Source of the DNA: Crocinitomicaceae bacterium
GTDB lineage: Bacteria; Bacteroidota; Bacteroidia; Flavobacteriales_G; Salibacteraceae
Length of the DNA stretch: 64,000 nucleotides
Assembly: GCA_002707155.1 (NCBI GenBank)
Contig: PAME01000001.1
Location: forward strand, 31,601 to 95,600
Direction: 5' to 3'
This document shows positions 8,940 through 16,975 of the stretch, in pieces. Both the position numbers and the translations under genes were made by a program. The notes under the pieces are model-generated. The model was given only the letters and a program-made list of their open reading frames with translations. It was not told where the DNA came from and searched no databases. Numbering within the stretch: position 1 is the first letter of the stretch; each line of letters opens with the position of its first letter.

Positions 8940-10232
8940 ATGAAATATTTACCAATAGACAGAGCGCTATACGTAGGCAATCGCAAAAAATTTATTGCTC
9001 AAATGGAGCCAAATTCAATTGCCGTTTTCAACAGTAATGATATATACCCTATCAGTGCAGATAGCACAATGCCATTCAAGCAACATAGAGATATCCTTTA
9101 CTTATCGGGAGTTGACCAGGAGGAAAGTATTCTTGTGCTTTTTCCTGATGCGCACGAAGGACATTACAAAGAAGTTCTATTCCTTAAGGAAACCTCTGAA
9201 TTAATTGCAGTTTGGGAAGGCGAAAAATTAACAAAAGAAACTGCTTTTGCAACTTCAGGTATTGAAAGTGTTTTTTGGTTGCAAGATTTTGATGTTCAGT
9301 TTAACAACATGATGGCACAGGCTGAAAATGTCTACATCAATACAAATATTCACTTGAGAGCAAATAAAGAGGTTCAAACGCGCGAAGATCGCTTTATTGA
9401 AGGCCTGAAAAAGAAATATCCTGCTCATACTTACAAAAAGGCTGCACCTATCTTGCATGGTATACGCTCTATAAAAGAGCAGATTGAAATTGATTTAATG
9501 CAGCAAGCTTGTAACATTACCTCGAAAGGCGTTCAACGCGTGGTGGATTTTTTAAAACCAGGAGTTTGGGAGTACGAAATTGAAGCGGAGATTATGCACG
9601 AATTCTTAAGAAATCGATCAGCAGGCTTTGCTTACACCCCTATAATTGGCTCAGGCTACAATGCGTGTGTTTTGCACTATATCGAGAATAATCAACAGTG
9701 CAACGACGGAGATGTAGTGCTTATGGATTTTGGTGCCGAATATGCTAATTACGCTTCAGATTTAACCAGATGTTTTCCAGTTAGTGGAAGATTCTCTCAA
9801 CGTCAAAAAGATGTTTACAATGCGGTTCTCAGAGTGAAAACTGAATCTGAAACGCTCCTTGTTCCTGGGACTTATTTAGCCGATTACCACAAAGAAGTCG
9901 GCAAACTGATGGAAAGTGAATTGTTAGGATTGGGATTAATAGACAAAACTGATATTAAAAATGAAGACCCTGCATGGCCCGCATACAAAAAGTATTTTAT
10001 GCACGGCACTTCACATTACATTGGGTTGGACACACACGATTTAGGCTCTTGGACATCGCCTATTCAAGCTGGAAATGTATTTACCTGCGAGCCTGGAATA
10101 TATATCCCTGAGGAAAACTTAGGCATTCGATTAGAAGATGACTTAGTGGTTCAAGAAAATGGTGCGCCATTTAATCTAATGAGTGATATTCCTATTGAGG
10201 CAGAAGCTATTGAAGATGCAATGAATGGCTAA
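8940..10232 (+). CDS. pepP: Xaa-Pro aminopeptidase (aminopeptidase P, M24B)
   Basis: A 430-residue M24 metallopeptidase that removes the N-terminal residue from X-Pro peptides. The N-terminal creatinase-like domain (FNSNDIYPISADSTMPFKQH, DILYLSGVDQEES) is typical of aminopeptidase P. The C-terminal pita-bread domain carries the dinuclear metal ligands: the Asp pair in LMDFGAEYANYASDLTRCFP, His in MHGTSHYIGLDTHD, Glu in TCEPGIYIPEENLG and Glu in GIRLEDDLVV. Start ATG 8940 was preferred over TTG 8919 because of the promoter element between them. The stop overlaps the ATG of the next gene (TAATG). Confidence 0.94.
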   Translation: MKYLPIDRALYVGNRKKFIAQMEPNSIAVFNSNDIYPISADSTMPFKQHRDILYLSGVDQEESILVLFPDAHEGHYKEVLFLKETSELIAVWEGEKLTKETAFATSGIESVFWLQDFDVQFNNMMAQAENVYINTNIHLRANKEVQTREDRFIEGLKKKYPAHTYKKAAPILHGIRSIKEQIEIDLMQQACNITSKGVQRVVDFLKPGVWEYEIEAEIMHEFLRNRSAGFAYTPIIGSGYNACVLHYIENNQQCNDGDVVLMDFGAEYANYASDLTRCFPVSGRFSQRQKDVYNAVLRVKTESETLLVPGTYLADYHKEVGKLMESELLGLGLIDKTDIKNEDPAWPAYKKYFMHGTSHYIGLDTHDLGSWTSPIQAGNVFTCEPGIYIPEENLGIRLEDDLVVQENGAPFNLMSDIPIEAEAIEDAMNG

Positions 10233-11017
10233 TGCCATTTTCCAGGTACAAAAAAGCTAAAATTTACTTTACCGAAATAGGTAAAGGTAGCACAGTAATA
10301 CTTCTTCATGGGTTTCTAGAAACCTCATTAATGTGGAAAGACTTTCTTCCTTCGTTATCACAAAAACATCGTGTTTTGTGTATTGACTTGCCTGGTCATG
10401 GACAGTCTGAGTGTTTTGGCTATACTCACTCTATGGATGATATGGCGGGTTGTGTTTTGGCTGTATTAAAAACACTGCGTATCCGAAAAGCTAAATTAAT
10501 TGGCCACTCAATGGGCGGTTATGTTGCGCTAGCATTCGCTGATTTATATCCAGATTATACCAAAGGAATTTGTCTGTTTTTCAGTACCAGCAGAGCAGAC
10601 TCCGTGCAAAAGAAAAAAAATAGAAGTCGAGCTATTAGCGTAGTAAAAGAAAACCATACCTCTTTTATCCGGGTGGCGATTCCACTGCTGTTTCGCTCAA
10701 AATTTAGAAAGCTAAAAAAAGAAGCAATAAAATCCGTAAAAGAAGAGGCTTTGAAAACTAGTAAACAAGGAGTAATTGCGGCACTTGAAGGAATGAAAAG
10801 GCGTCCTTCTAGAGAAATCTTACTCAAATTTCCACCCTATCCTATTCATATCGTCTCTGGCAAAAAAGACCCCATCATTCCTGTTTCAACTATGGAAAAG
10901 CAGATGAATCGCTCAGAAAACGTTTCCGGAATTATATTAAATAAACCGGGACATATGGGGCATATTGAGGCCCCTGAGGAATGCTTGAGGGAGCTGATGT
11001 GGTTTATAAAAAAGTAA
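10232..11017 (+). CDS. Alpha/beta-fold hydrolase
   Basis: A 261-residue alpha/beta hydrolase. The oxyanion-hole region LLHGFLETSLMW, the DLPGHGQS motif, the nucleophile elbow GHSMGG (Ser93), an acid in SGKKDPIIP and a catalytic His near residue 241-244 (GHMGHIEAPE) are all in place, so it should be active. Substrate cannot be told from sequence. It is cytoplasmic, with no signal peptide. Translationally coupled to pepP by a one-base stop/start overlap, and followed by a terminator 33 bp later. Confidence 0.87.
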   Translation: MPFSRYKKAKIYFTEIGKGSTVILLHGFLETSLMWKDFLPSLSQKHRVLCIDLPGHGQSECFGYTHSMDDMAGCVLAVLKTLRIRKAKLIGHSMGGYVALAFADLYPDYTKGICLFFSTSRADSVQKKKNRSRAISVVKENHTSFIRVAIPLLFRSKFRKLKKEAIKSVKEEALKTSKQGVIAALEGMKRRPSREILLKFPPYPIHIVSGKKDPIIPVSTMEKQMNRSENVSGIILNKPGHMGHIEAPEECLRELMWFIKK

Positions 11018-11031
11018 GCGGTAATTGTACA

Positions 11032-11052
11032 GATTTCGCAAAAGGACATAAA
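11032..11052 (+). repeat. Short repeat ATTTCGCAAA-GGACATAAA, copy 1
   Basis: GATTTCGCAAAAGGACATAA is nearly identical to copies at 11195-11215 and 58025-58045. Here it abuts the terminator of a decayed tRNA 3' end. Confidence 0.55.
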
Positions 11053-11083
11053 AAAGCCGCTTCAAAACTGAAACGGCTTTTTT
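11050..11083. terminator. Bidirectional terminator after the hydrolase gene
   Basis: Stem AAAAAAGCCG / CGGCTTTTTT with an extra TTC/GAA inner pairing. A and T runs on both sides allow it to work for the plus-strand pepP-hydrolase unit and on the minus strand. Confidence 0.8.
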
Positions 11084-11084
11084 T

Positions 11085-11102
11085 GTGGACGATGAGGGAT
11101 TT
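11085..11102 (-). pseudogene. Remnant of a tRNA 3' end
   Basis: The minus strand reads AATCCCTCATCGTCCAC, matching the last 17 or so bases of the intact tRNA-Val (AATCCCTCATCGCCCAC) with one change. It is followed by its own terminator hairpin and the same downstream repeat as the intact gene. The rest of the tRNA is missing. Confidence 0.65.
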
Positions 11103-11194
11103 TTCATATCCCAAACTTAAAGGCCCTTGTACCCATCAAAAGCTAATTCGCTTTTAGCGAATTCCGCAATTTTTATGCCTTATTTGCTGAAATA

Positions 11195-11215
11195 AATTTC
11201 GCAAAACGGCATAAA
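11195..11215 (+). repeat. Short repeat ATTTCGCAAA-GGCATAAA, copy 2
   Basis: AATTTCGCAAAACGGCATAA, similar to the copies at 11032 and 58025. It lies just beyond the tRNA-Val terminator, in the same relative position as copy 1. Confidence 0.55.
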
Positions 11216-11245
11216 AAAAGCTCTCTTGTTTCCAAGAGAGCTTTT
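11216..11245 (-). terminator. Terminator of tRNA-Val
   Basis: Stem AAAAGCTCTCTT / AAGAGAGCTTTT around a 6-base loop, followed on the minus strand by a T run. It begins about 5 bp past the tRNA 3' end. Confidence 0.85.
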
Positions 11246-11249
11246 GTTG

Positions 11250-11324
11250 TGGGCGATGAGGGATTCGAACCCCCGACCCCCTGGGTGTAAACCAGGTGCT
11301 CTGAACCAACTGAGCTAATCGCCC
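11250..11324 (-). tRNA. tRNA-Val (anticodon TAC)
   Basis: The minus strand gives a full cloverleaf: acceptor stem GGGCGAT/ATCGCCC with discriminator A, D arm AGCTCAGTTGGTTCAGAGCA, anticodon stem CCTGG/CCAGG with loop TTTACAC (anticodon TAC, reads valine GUA and related codons), and T arm GGGGGTTCGAATCCCTC. CCA is not encoded. Followed by its own terminator. Confidence 0.95.
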
Positions 11325-11386
11325 TAAAACCGGGCTGCAAATATAATTTTTCTTACTACCTCAACAACAATTATTAAAAATTAGTT

Positions 11387-13303
11387 TCAAGTTATTTTAC
11401 TCCTATTTAAAAGTCGAGGAAGGACATTAAAATATAGGCATATACCCAACACAAATACCGTAATCCACATAACTACTAGGTTATAGTTTAGGGTTGGATA
11501 ATACTTATTTAAAAATAACTTCATGGGAGCGAAATAATGTGGGTTTTTATCCCTAGGCAGTTGAAATGTTTGGTTCTCTTTATTGATAACCTCATTTTTA
11601 CTTATGATCACTTTTGTCAGACTACTCTTATTATTTAGGTAGTCGTTAAGTTGTTCGTTTTGATAAGCATCTCGAAACTTTTCGTAAGTCAAACCATAGG
11701 GCACATCAGCTTCAAGGTTCATAAAAGTCTCATCCTTTTTATCAATAGCACCTAATAAGCTTCGGGCATAATAATCCTCAATCGTTTTTAAAAATACTTC
11801 TATCTCGGATAAATCAGCAAATGAATAACTTCCCTGTTCAAAGGCTGAAAGTTTTAGGTTTAAATGTTTTAGCTCCTTTTCTGGCAGCTTCTTTATTTCA
11901 TTCACAAGTAACCTAAGCTTATCAAATCCTTTCTCGTCCAGTACTTTTCCGTATTGAGATTTCAAAACCAATAATGCGGACTCCATTTCGGGTATCCAAT
12001 AATTTTTTCTAAAGTTTGCTTCAGCGAGTCTAGTATTGGCCGAAAAAAAATATCGATCAAACTCATTATTCACTGACTGGTTTACAACCAACGCCTCGAA
12101 AAGCCATCGAGAAACCATGACATTACCAACTATTGGAACTTCTTTTTCACTCGAAAACCATGGATTCAGTCTTTCATATTTAACCAATAACCCACTAAAC
12201 ATTATTTGTGGAATAATTAGAGATGGAATTATTATGTAGATGGTAACTACTTTGTTAAAAGACGCAGATATTATTAATCCGCTTACGTTGGCTAATGCGG
12301 CCGCTGTGAACAGCACCAACCAATAGGAAAAATACATTCCTTTTATTTGCAATATGGTATTACCTACTATTACATATAAGAAAACCTGAATAGCGGAAAG
12401 AGTAAATAGAATAGCAATTTTAGAGTTAAGATATCCTCCCCAACTTAAGTTCAAGAAGGATTCTCTTCGCCTTATAGCAGCATCCTTAATGATTTCCTCA
12501 GCACTTACCGAAAGCCCAATGAAAATGGCTACAATGATTGAAATAAAAATATAAGCTAGTAAATTGGTATTATCTCTGAATACATATTCTTCTTCACTGT
12601 AATACCTTAAAAATAAAGCTATAATGGCTGCTAGCAAGGGCATTTCGAATAGGTTGATTGCTAAGTATTGAGTGTTAGCTAACTTTGCTAATACATCACG
12701 CATTACAAAAACCTTCAATTGCGAAAAATAACCAGGTATCTTAAAGTCTCTATCTGGAACTTCTTTTCCTGAAGACTTTTTATTTGGGATTTTTCTATTC
12801 TCATTAAATTTTTTGTACCAACTCTCTGGTTTAGTCTTCCTTTCTGAGGTATACTCTCCGAATTCGTCTACTATTGGTGCTTCAAGAATGTCAAAAATTT
12901 GCTCAGCATTTGGAATAAACGAATCTTCAGAAGCTAAAACTTGATCACTTGCTTTTCTAAAATAATTTATACCGTCTATTGGGTTTCCCTGAAAAACCAA
13001 ATAACCCCCTTTGTCCAACACGAGTAATTGATCAAATTGTCTGAAAATTTCAATTGATGGCTGGTGAATTACCACAAACACAATGCAGCCTTTAAGCGTA
13101 AGGCCCTTTAGCAGATCCATTATCTTCTCAGAATCTCGTGAAGAGAGGCCCGAAGTAGGTTCATCCACATACAAAATAGAAGGTTCACGAATTAACTCAA
13201 GCGCTATGTTAAGCCGTTTTCGCTGCCCTCCACTTATGCTTTTATCTAGAGGACTTCCAACCTTTAAATGACCCACCTCATTAAGCCCAAGCTCAAGCAA
13301 CAT
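11387..13303 (-). CDS. ABC transporter, C-terminal part: half ATPase plus ABC-2 type permease
   Basis: A 638-residue open frame from ATG 13303. It starts inside an ATPase domain: signature ISGGQRKRLNIALEL (residues 23-37), Walker B ILYVDEP (43-49), then the H-loop in VVIHQPS. There is no Walker A. The rest is a permease of the ABCG/ABC-2 type with one group of membrane spans around residues 215-400 and a final span near the C-terminus, separated by a charged soluble loop of about 180 residues. It is the 3' part of the split gene described at 11387-14389. If expressed by reinitiation, it would need the upstream half to complete an ATP site. Substrate unknown. Confidence 0.75.
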   Translation of the reverse strand: MLLELGLNEVGHLKVGSPLDKSISGGQRKRLNIALELIREPSILYVDEPTSGLSSRDSEKIMDLLKGLTLKGCIVFVVIHQPSIEIFRQFDQLLVLDKGGYLVFQGNPIDGINYFRKASDQVLASEDSFIPNAEQIFDILEAPIVDEFGEYTSERKTKPESWYKKFNENRKIPNKKSSGKEVPDRDFKIPGYFSQLKVFVMRDVLAKLANTQYLAINLFEMPLLAAIIALFLRYYSEEEYVFRDNTNLLAYIFISIIVAIFIGLSVSAEEIIKDAAIRRRESFLNLSWGGYLNSKIAILFTLSAIQVFLYVIVGNTILQIKGMYFSYWLVLFTAAALANVSGLIISASFNKVVTIYIIIPSLIIPQIMFSGLLVKYERLNPWFSSEKEVPIVGNVMVSRWLFEALVVNQSVNNEFDRYFFSANTRLAEANFRKNYWIPEMESALLVLKSQYGKVLDEKGFDKLRLLVNEIKKLPEKELKHLNLKLSAFEQGSYSFADLSEIEVFLKTIEDYYARSLLGAIDKKDETFMNLEADVPYGLTYEKFRDAYQNEQLNDYLNNKSSLTKVIISKNEVINKENQTFQLPRDKNPHYFAPMKLFLNKYYPTLNYNLVVMWITVFVLGICLYFNVLPRLLNRSKIT

Positions 13304-13336
13304 TTTATTTACTCGATCCTTAATTTCTACATCCGT

Positions 13337-14389
13337 TCAACTCCCAAAACTCAATTTGGCGCTATAAAATAAATTTTGCCAAACTGAAAGATCTTCCATC
13401 AACAGGTCATCTTGAGGAACAAAGCCAATAAGCCCATTCAATTTACTTTTTTCAGCATATAAGTCAAAGCCATTAATCTTTATTTGGCCTGAGCTAATTT
13501 CATTGCTTCCATTAAGAATGTTAAGTAAGGTTGATTTTCCGGTGCCAGACCCTCCCATTATACCTGTAAGCTCGCCTGAATTTGCATTAAAACTTATGGG
13601 TTGAACTCCAATATTTCCATGGGGAAATGTGTAAGTTACATCCTTGACCTCCAAAGAAATTGGGACGTTAATTCTATCCTGAGTAAACTGAATAATTACG
13701 TTACTGTAATAAATTGGATTAACGACCGGACCTTTTATTGAGGATCCTTTTTGCATTAGATATATGCGATCTTCTTTAATGGAGGCTCCAGAGACAAACA
13801 ATTCTGAATTACCTATTTTCTTATAAGCTAACAGACCACTTCCAGACAAGTAAAGGAAAATCAATTTTCCATTAAACCCATGCCTGCTCAAGTGCCTTAT
13901 CTGCTCATTTGAGACAGCAGAAGACACCTCCATTAGAGCTTCGCTATCGCTTTCTTCTTCATCAAAACAAACAAATTGCATGATACCTTTGAAGGCACCT
14001 GCCTCTATATTAAAGGCTTCAGCTAAAACATCTATAAACTCTCTATTTTCTTTCGTGGATATATTTCGACTATACACATATTCTACGAGCCTAAGAAGGG
14101 ATACTTGTTTCTGTGGCCTAGTCAAGCTTCCATTTATTTCTGCAGCAATTCGCAGCATTTTTACTGAATTCCTTGATGTTCGTTTTATTGCCCCATCTTT
14201 CGCCCTCTTTCTAAAATGGTGATGCTTGATGTAGTCATCATAAATCTGTAAATATTTCTCGGTTTGCAACTCATCAAGTTCTTCGTTCAAAAAAATGCGC
14301 ACGAATGAGCGACTGGTATCATTTTCACCGTCAACATTTGCGACAATGGCAAACAATTGCATCAACGCATTTAGAATCTGCTCAATCAT
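13337..14389 (-). CDS. ABC transporter, N-terminal part: TerB-like region plus Walker A
   Basis: A 350-residue open frame. Residues 1-140 are helical and resemble a TerB-like (tellurite-resistance type) domain (IVANVDGENDTSR, ILNALMQLFA). A beta-rich linker (about 165-240, possibly FHA-like) follows. The ATP-binding domain begins near residue 245 (LEVKDVTYTF) with Walker A GGSGTGKST at 279-287 and the Q-loop region GFVPQDDLLMEDLSVWQNL. It ends at an in-frame TGA just after YSAKLSFGS. The domain order matches intact Bacteroidota proteins of about 1000 residues that combine such an N-terminal region with an ABCG-type transporter. Confidence 0.75.
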   Translation of the reverse strand: MIEQILNALMQLFAIVANVDGENDTSRSFVRIFLNEELDELQTEKYLQIYDDYIKHHHFRKRAKDGAIKRTSRNSVKMLRIAAEINGSLTRPQKQVSLLRLVEYVYSRNISTKENREFIDVLAEAFNIEAGAFKGIMQFVCFDEEESDSEALMEVSSAVSNEQIRHLSRHGFNGKLIFLYLSGSGLLAYKKIGNSELFVSGASIKEDRIYLMQKGSSIKGPVVNPIYYSNVIIQFTQDRINVPISLEVKDVTYTFPHGNIGVQPISFNANSGELTGIMGGSGTGKSTLLNILNGSNEISSGQIKINGFDLYAEKSKLNGLIGFVPQDDLLMEDLSVWQNLFYSAKLSFGS

Positions 14390-14462
14390 TTAAATAGATG
14401 AAGTTTAGACTGCGCAATATAACCATGTTGCGCGTTTCAGAATTGTTAAACGATAGTTGTCT

Positions 14463-14858
14463 CTATTTACAATCGTAAATTCTATTTTTTACTTCTCGAA
14501 GGGTTACCGGCTTAACAGAAGGCTCAATATTCTTTGAAATGTAATTTATAATGTTGGTTAAATCAACATCACTTAAGTGCGGAATCGAAGGCATTGCCTG
14601 GTTAAACGCCTTACCATTCACCACTATTTCACCATTCATTCCATAAAGAATTTGACAGGCTAAATCACCTTGGTTTTCAATTAAATAATCCGCTCCTTTT
14701 AAAGGTGGGTATAAATCTTGAAGTCCCTGCCCTTCTATTCCGTGACAGTTTGAGCAGTGTTTCGTATAAAGTTCACTGCCATAATCTCTGTTACTATCTC
14801 CGCAACCGTTCATAAATGAAATGATTGCAAGAAAAAATAAAGGCAGGCTAATTTTCAT
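14463..14858 (-). CDS. Lipoprotein cytochrome c
   Basis: A 131-residue class I c-type cytochrome. The signal peptide ends in FMNGC with Cys19 as lipid anchor, so it is probably tethered in the periplasm. Heme is attached at CSNCH (Cys35, Cys38, His39) and Met89 in NQAMPSIPHLS is the likely sixth ligand. I chose ATG 14858 because it gives a proper lipoprotein signal; the frame extends to 14918 without adding anything sensible. Its start overlaps the end of the Sco gene by 11 bp. Context (Sco protein) points to electron transfer toward a copper oxidase. Confidence 0.88.
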   Translation of the reverse strand: MKISLPLFFLAIISFMNGCGDSNRDYGSELYTKHCSNCHGIEGQGLQDLYPPLKGADYLIENQGDLACQILYGMNGEIVVNGKAFNQAMPSIPHLSDVDLTNIINYISKNIEPSVKPVTLREVKNRIYDCK

Positions 14859-15474
14859 CAAGTAGGGATTTAATATCGGCAATTGCTTTGTCCACATCTT
14901 CATCTTTTGTTCCATCATAATATGCTCTTATTCGTTGCTGTCCATCCAGTAAAATGAAAGCGCCGCTGTGAATTAACCCACCTGGGGCGTTTTTATTCTC
15001 AGCTGCACTAATCATAAAACCTTTGGCAAGCTCAAAAGTTTTCTTTTTTTCACAAATCATAAAATGCCAATTGTCATTTTCTACATTTAACTTTTTTGCA
15101 TATTTATTCAAAACTGGCACTGAGTCGTGAATTGCGTCAATGCTGAAAGACAATAACGCCAAGTTTTTTTCACCTAAAAACTCTTGTGAAATTTTCTTCA
15201 TATTTCTTGACATTACGGGGCAAATTGTAGGACAGGTAGTAAAGAAAAAATCAACAATAGTGACTTTACCTTCAATAGTTTTTTTATCAATTTGCACAGA
15301 TCTATGCCCTAAAAAAGAGAAATCAGGTACCTTATAAAAAACCGTATCCGTAACTTCCTTAGCACCTTCCTTTCGAGACACGTAGTCGTGCTTGCCGAGC
15401 ACAGGAAGTGGTTTCTTTTTGGGACTGCAACTTATTATAATTGTTAATAGACTAATTAGTAGTGTCCAGCGCAT
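14848..15474 (-). CDS. SCO1/SenC family copper chaperone, lipoprotein
   Basis: A 208-residue thioredoxin-fold protein that delivers copper to the CuA site of cytochrome oxidase or keeps its cysteines reduced. The copper ligands are visible: Cys81 and Cys85 (TTCPTICP) and His169 (GLIHSGAF). A lipoprotein signal ends at Cys16 (TIIISC). It overlaps the upstream lipoprotein gene by 23 bp and the downstream cytochrome c gene by 11 bp, so the three are one operon acting in respiratory chain assembly or electron transfer. Confidence 0.92.
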   Translation of the reverse strand: MRWTLLISLLTIIISCSPKKKPLPVLGKHDYVSRKEGAKEVTDTVFYKVPDFSFLGHRSVQIDKKTIEGKVTIVDFFFTTCPTICPVMSRNMKKISQEFLGEKNLALLSFSIDAIHDSVPVLNKYAKKLNVENDNWHFMICEKKKTFELAKGFMISAAENKNAPGGLIHSGAFILLDGQQRIRAYYDGTKDEDVDKAIADIKSLLDEN

Positions 15475-15895
15475 TTGAAAGGAGTTTTGAAGAAAATTCT
15501 AAAGCTATATTTGTTTGAATTTCAACTTTTTGAATTTCCGCTTTTTGTTCTAGTAAATATTTTTTTGCCATATCGTAATTGATCGTATCCTTTGGTTCGC
15601 GATAATTCCGCATCCAATTCATCATATTTTCATCGGCAATCTCCAACTGCTGTATTGCTGAGTCTACGTTTGGATTAGTTGAATCATTATTACTTTTCAG
15701 AGTTTCCAATTCTGATATGGAATTGTGTATTTCATCCATAAAAGCCATAGTAACGTCGTGTACTTCCATTACCTCTTTTACGATCGCCTTTTTTTCTTTT
15801 AACTGAGCCTCAGTCCAAGTTGATTTTGGCGGTTTTTCTGAATCTCCGCAAGAAATAAAAAACACAGTTAACAACGCTGTTCCAAATATTTTCAT
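15452..15895 (-). CDS. Helical lipoprotein of the Sco/cytochrome c operon
   Basis: A 147-residue protein with a lipoprotein signal (VFFISC, Cys16). The mature part is highly charged and helical, and probably forms a coiled coil (residues 27-75 and 105-140). I recognise no catalytic motif; similar short proteins occur beside Sco genes in Bacteroidota and are sometimes labelled viral A-type inclusion-like because of the coiled coil, which says nothing about function. First gene of the operon, with a -7 promoter element just upstream. A role in metal handling or oxidase assembly is only inferred from the neighbours. Confidence 0.75.
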   Translation of the reverse strand: MKIFGTALLTVFFISCGDSEKPPKSTWTEAQLKEKKAIVKEVMEVHDVTMAFMDEIHNSISELETLKSNNDSTNPNVDSAIQQLEIADENMMNWMRNYREPKDTINYDMAKKYLLEQKAEIQKVEIQTNIALEFSSKLLSNALDTTN

Positions 15896-15911
15896 TCAAT
15901 AAATTTTGATG

Positions 15912-15919
15912 CAAATTTA
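15912..15919 (-). promoter_or_regulatory. -7 promoter element for the Sco operon
   Basis: TAAATTTG on the minus strand, an exact TAnnTTTG match 17 bp before the first ATG of the operon. The -33 spacing is poor (nearest TTG only 15 bp away). Confidence 0.4.
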
Positions 15920-15937
15920 TAGCTTAATTTCGCCCAA

Positions 15938-16969
15938 ATGGCTTCTAAATACCTGCAATATAACAAAGGAAAAATAAGTCTATTTCTTATCCTTTCTCTA
16001 GTTGGTGTTTTTTCATTTTGGCAGCGAGAAATGATTGGGTATCTCTGGATGCAAGGCAAAGGTCAATTATCAATTGTTAGCAATACAATTCCATTAGACG
16101 ATGTGCTGAAAAGCGATACGATTTCCGCTAAAAACCGCTTTTTGCTTGAGTTAATTCCAGAAATAAAGTCCTTTTCAGAAAAAGAATTAGGATTAACGCC
16201 TGGCGATAATTACACCAGCTATTACCAACAAAAAGGGAAACCTATTTTATGGGCATTAACAGCTTGCCCTCCCTATTCTTTAGAACCCTATAAATGGAGT
16301 TTCCCAATTCTTGGAGAACTCGAGTACAAAGGCTTTTTTGAAAAACCTTTGGGTGACTTAGAGGCTCAGAAACTTCAAAATCAGGGCTTTGATATTGAAT
16401 TAGGCGAAGTTAGCGCTTGGTCGACTCTAGGAATCCTTTCGGACCCAATACTAAGCTCTATGCTGGAGTTAGATACTGGAAAATTCGTTCGCTTATTAGT
16501 ACATGAATTGACCCATGCAACCGTCTATATTTCGAGCGATGCTGTGTTTAATGAAAATATGGCTACTTATATCGGAGATAAAGGAGCGCTTCAATTTCTT
16601 AATCAAAAATTTGGAGAAAATAGTCCTGTAGTGCAGCGTTACAAGGAAACACTGCAAGATATTGAATTGTTCTCAGAATATACTGTGGCTTATAGCAAGA
16701 GTATCGATCTGCTTTACAAGAGTCTTCCCAGTGATTCTAGTATGTGGCCCATCTTGAAACAACGCTCGTTTAAAGCCTATAAAAACAAGCTTTTTCTGCT
16801 ACCCTTTAACGATAGAAAGCGTTATCAAAATGTTCAAAAATTAGCGCTTAACAATACGTTTTTTACGGGGTTTTTGATGTACCACAATCAGCAAGACTCA
16901 ATACAGAAGCTGATTAAAGAACTGCATGCTGGAAGTATTAAAAATTGGGTAGAGAGTATAAAAGGCTAA
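15938..16969 (+). CDS. Putative zinc aminopeptidase (PF10023-like)
   Basis: A 343-residue protein with an N-terminal membrane segment (residues 13-29) followed by a soluble domain. The zinc-binding HELTH motif is at 189-193 and a glutamate in NENMATYIGDKGA (Glu206) is the likely third ligand, as in the family of predicted bacterial aminopeptidases first defined by such HExxH-x-E proteins. The TACPPYSLEPYKWSFP segment is also typical. It is probably anchored in the inner membrane facing the periplasm. Single gene, divergent from the Sco operon; substrate unknown. Confidence 0.85.
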   Translation: MASKYLQYNKGKISLFLILSLVGVFSFWQREMIGYLWMQGKGQLSIVSNTIPLDDVLKSDTISAKNRFLLELIPEIKSFSEKELGLTPGDNYTSYYQQKGKPILWALTACPPYSLEPYKWSFPILGELEYKGFFEKPLGDLEAQKLQNQGFDIELGEVSAWSTLGILSDPILSSMLELDTGKFVRLLVHELTHATVYISSDAVFNENMATYIGDKGALQFLNQKFGENSPVVQRYKETLQDIELFSEYTVAYSKSIDLLYKSLPSDSSMWPILKQRSFKAYKNKLFLLPFNDRKRYQNVQKLALNNTFFTGFLMYHNQQDSIQKLIKELHAGSIKNWVESIKG

Positions 16970-16975
16970 TTGAAA

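Larger units (their letters stand above)
11387..14389 (-). pseudogene. ABCG-like TerB/ABC transporter gene interrupted by an in-frame TGA
   Basis: The open frames 13337-14389 and 11387-13303 are in the same frame and are separated only by TGA (13339-13337) and 11 sense codons (TDVEIKDRVNK). Joined, they give a protein of about 1000 residues: TerB-like region, ATP-binding domain and multi-span permease. The ATP-binding domain is cut between Walker A (upstream) and the signature and Walker B motifs (downstream), so neither half is a complete ATPase. The expected family sequence at the break has a residue such as Leu; TTA to TGA is a single change. It may be a nonsense mutation, an assembly error, or a gene rescued by readthrough or by reinitiation at ATG 13303. 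I see no SECIS-like hairpin after the TGA. Confidence 0.8.

Noticed and set aside
13337-13339. Selenocysteine or a general UGA reassignment as explanation of the split genes
   Set aside because: No hairpin is seen after either TGA, neither family is a known selenoprotein, and several intact genes in the window end in TGA, so UGA is a normal stop.
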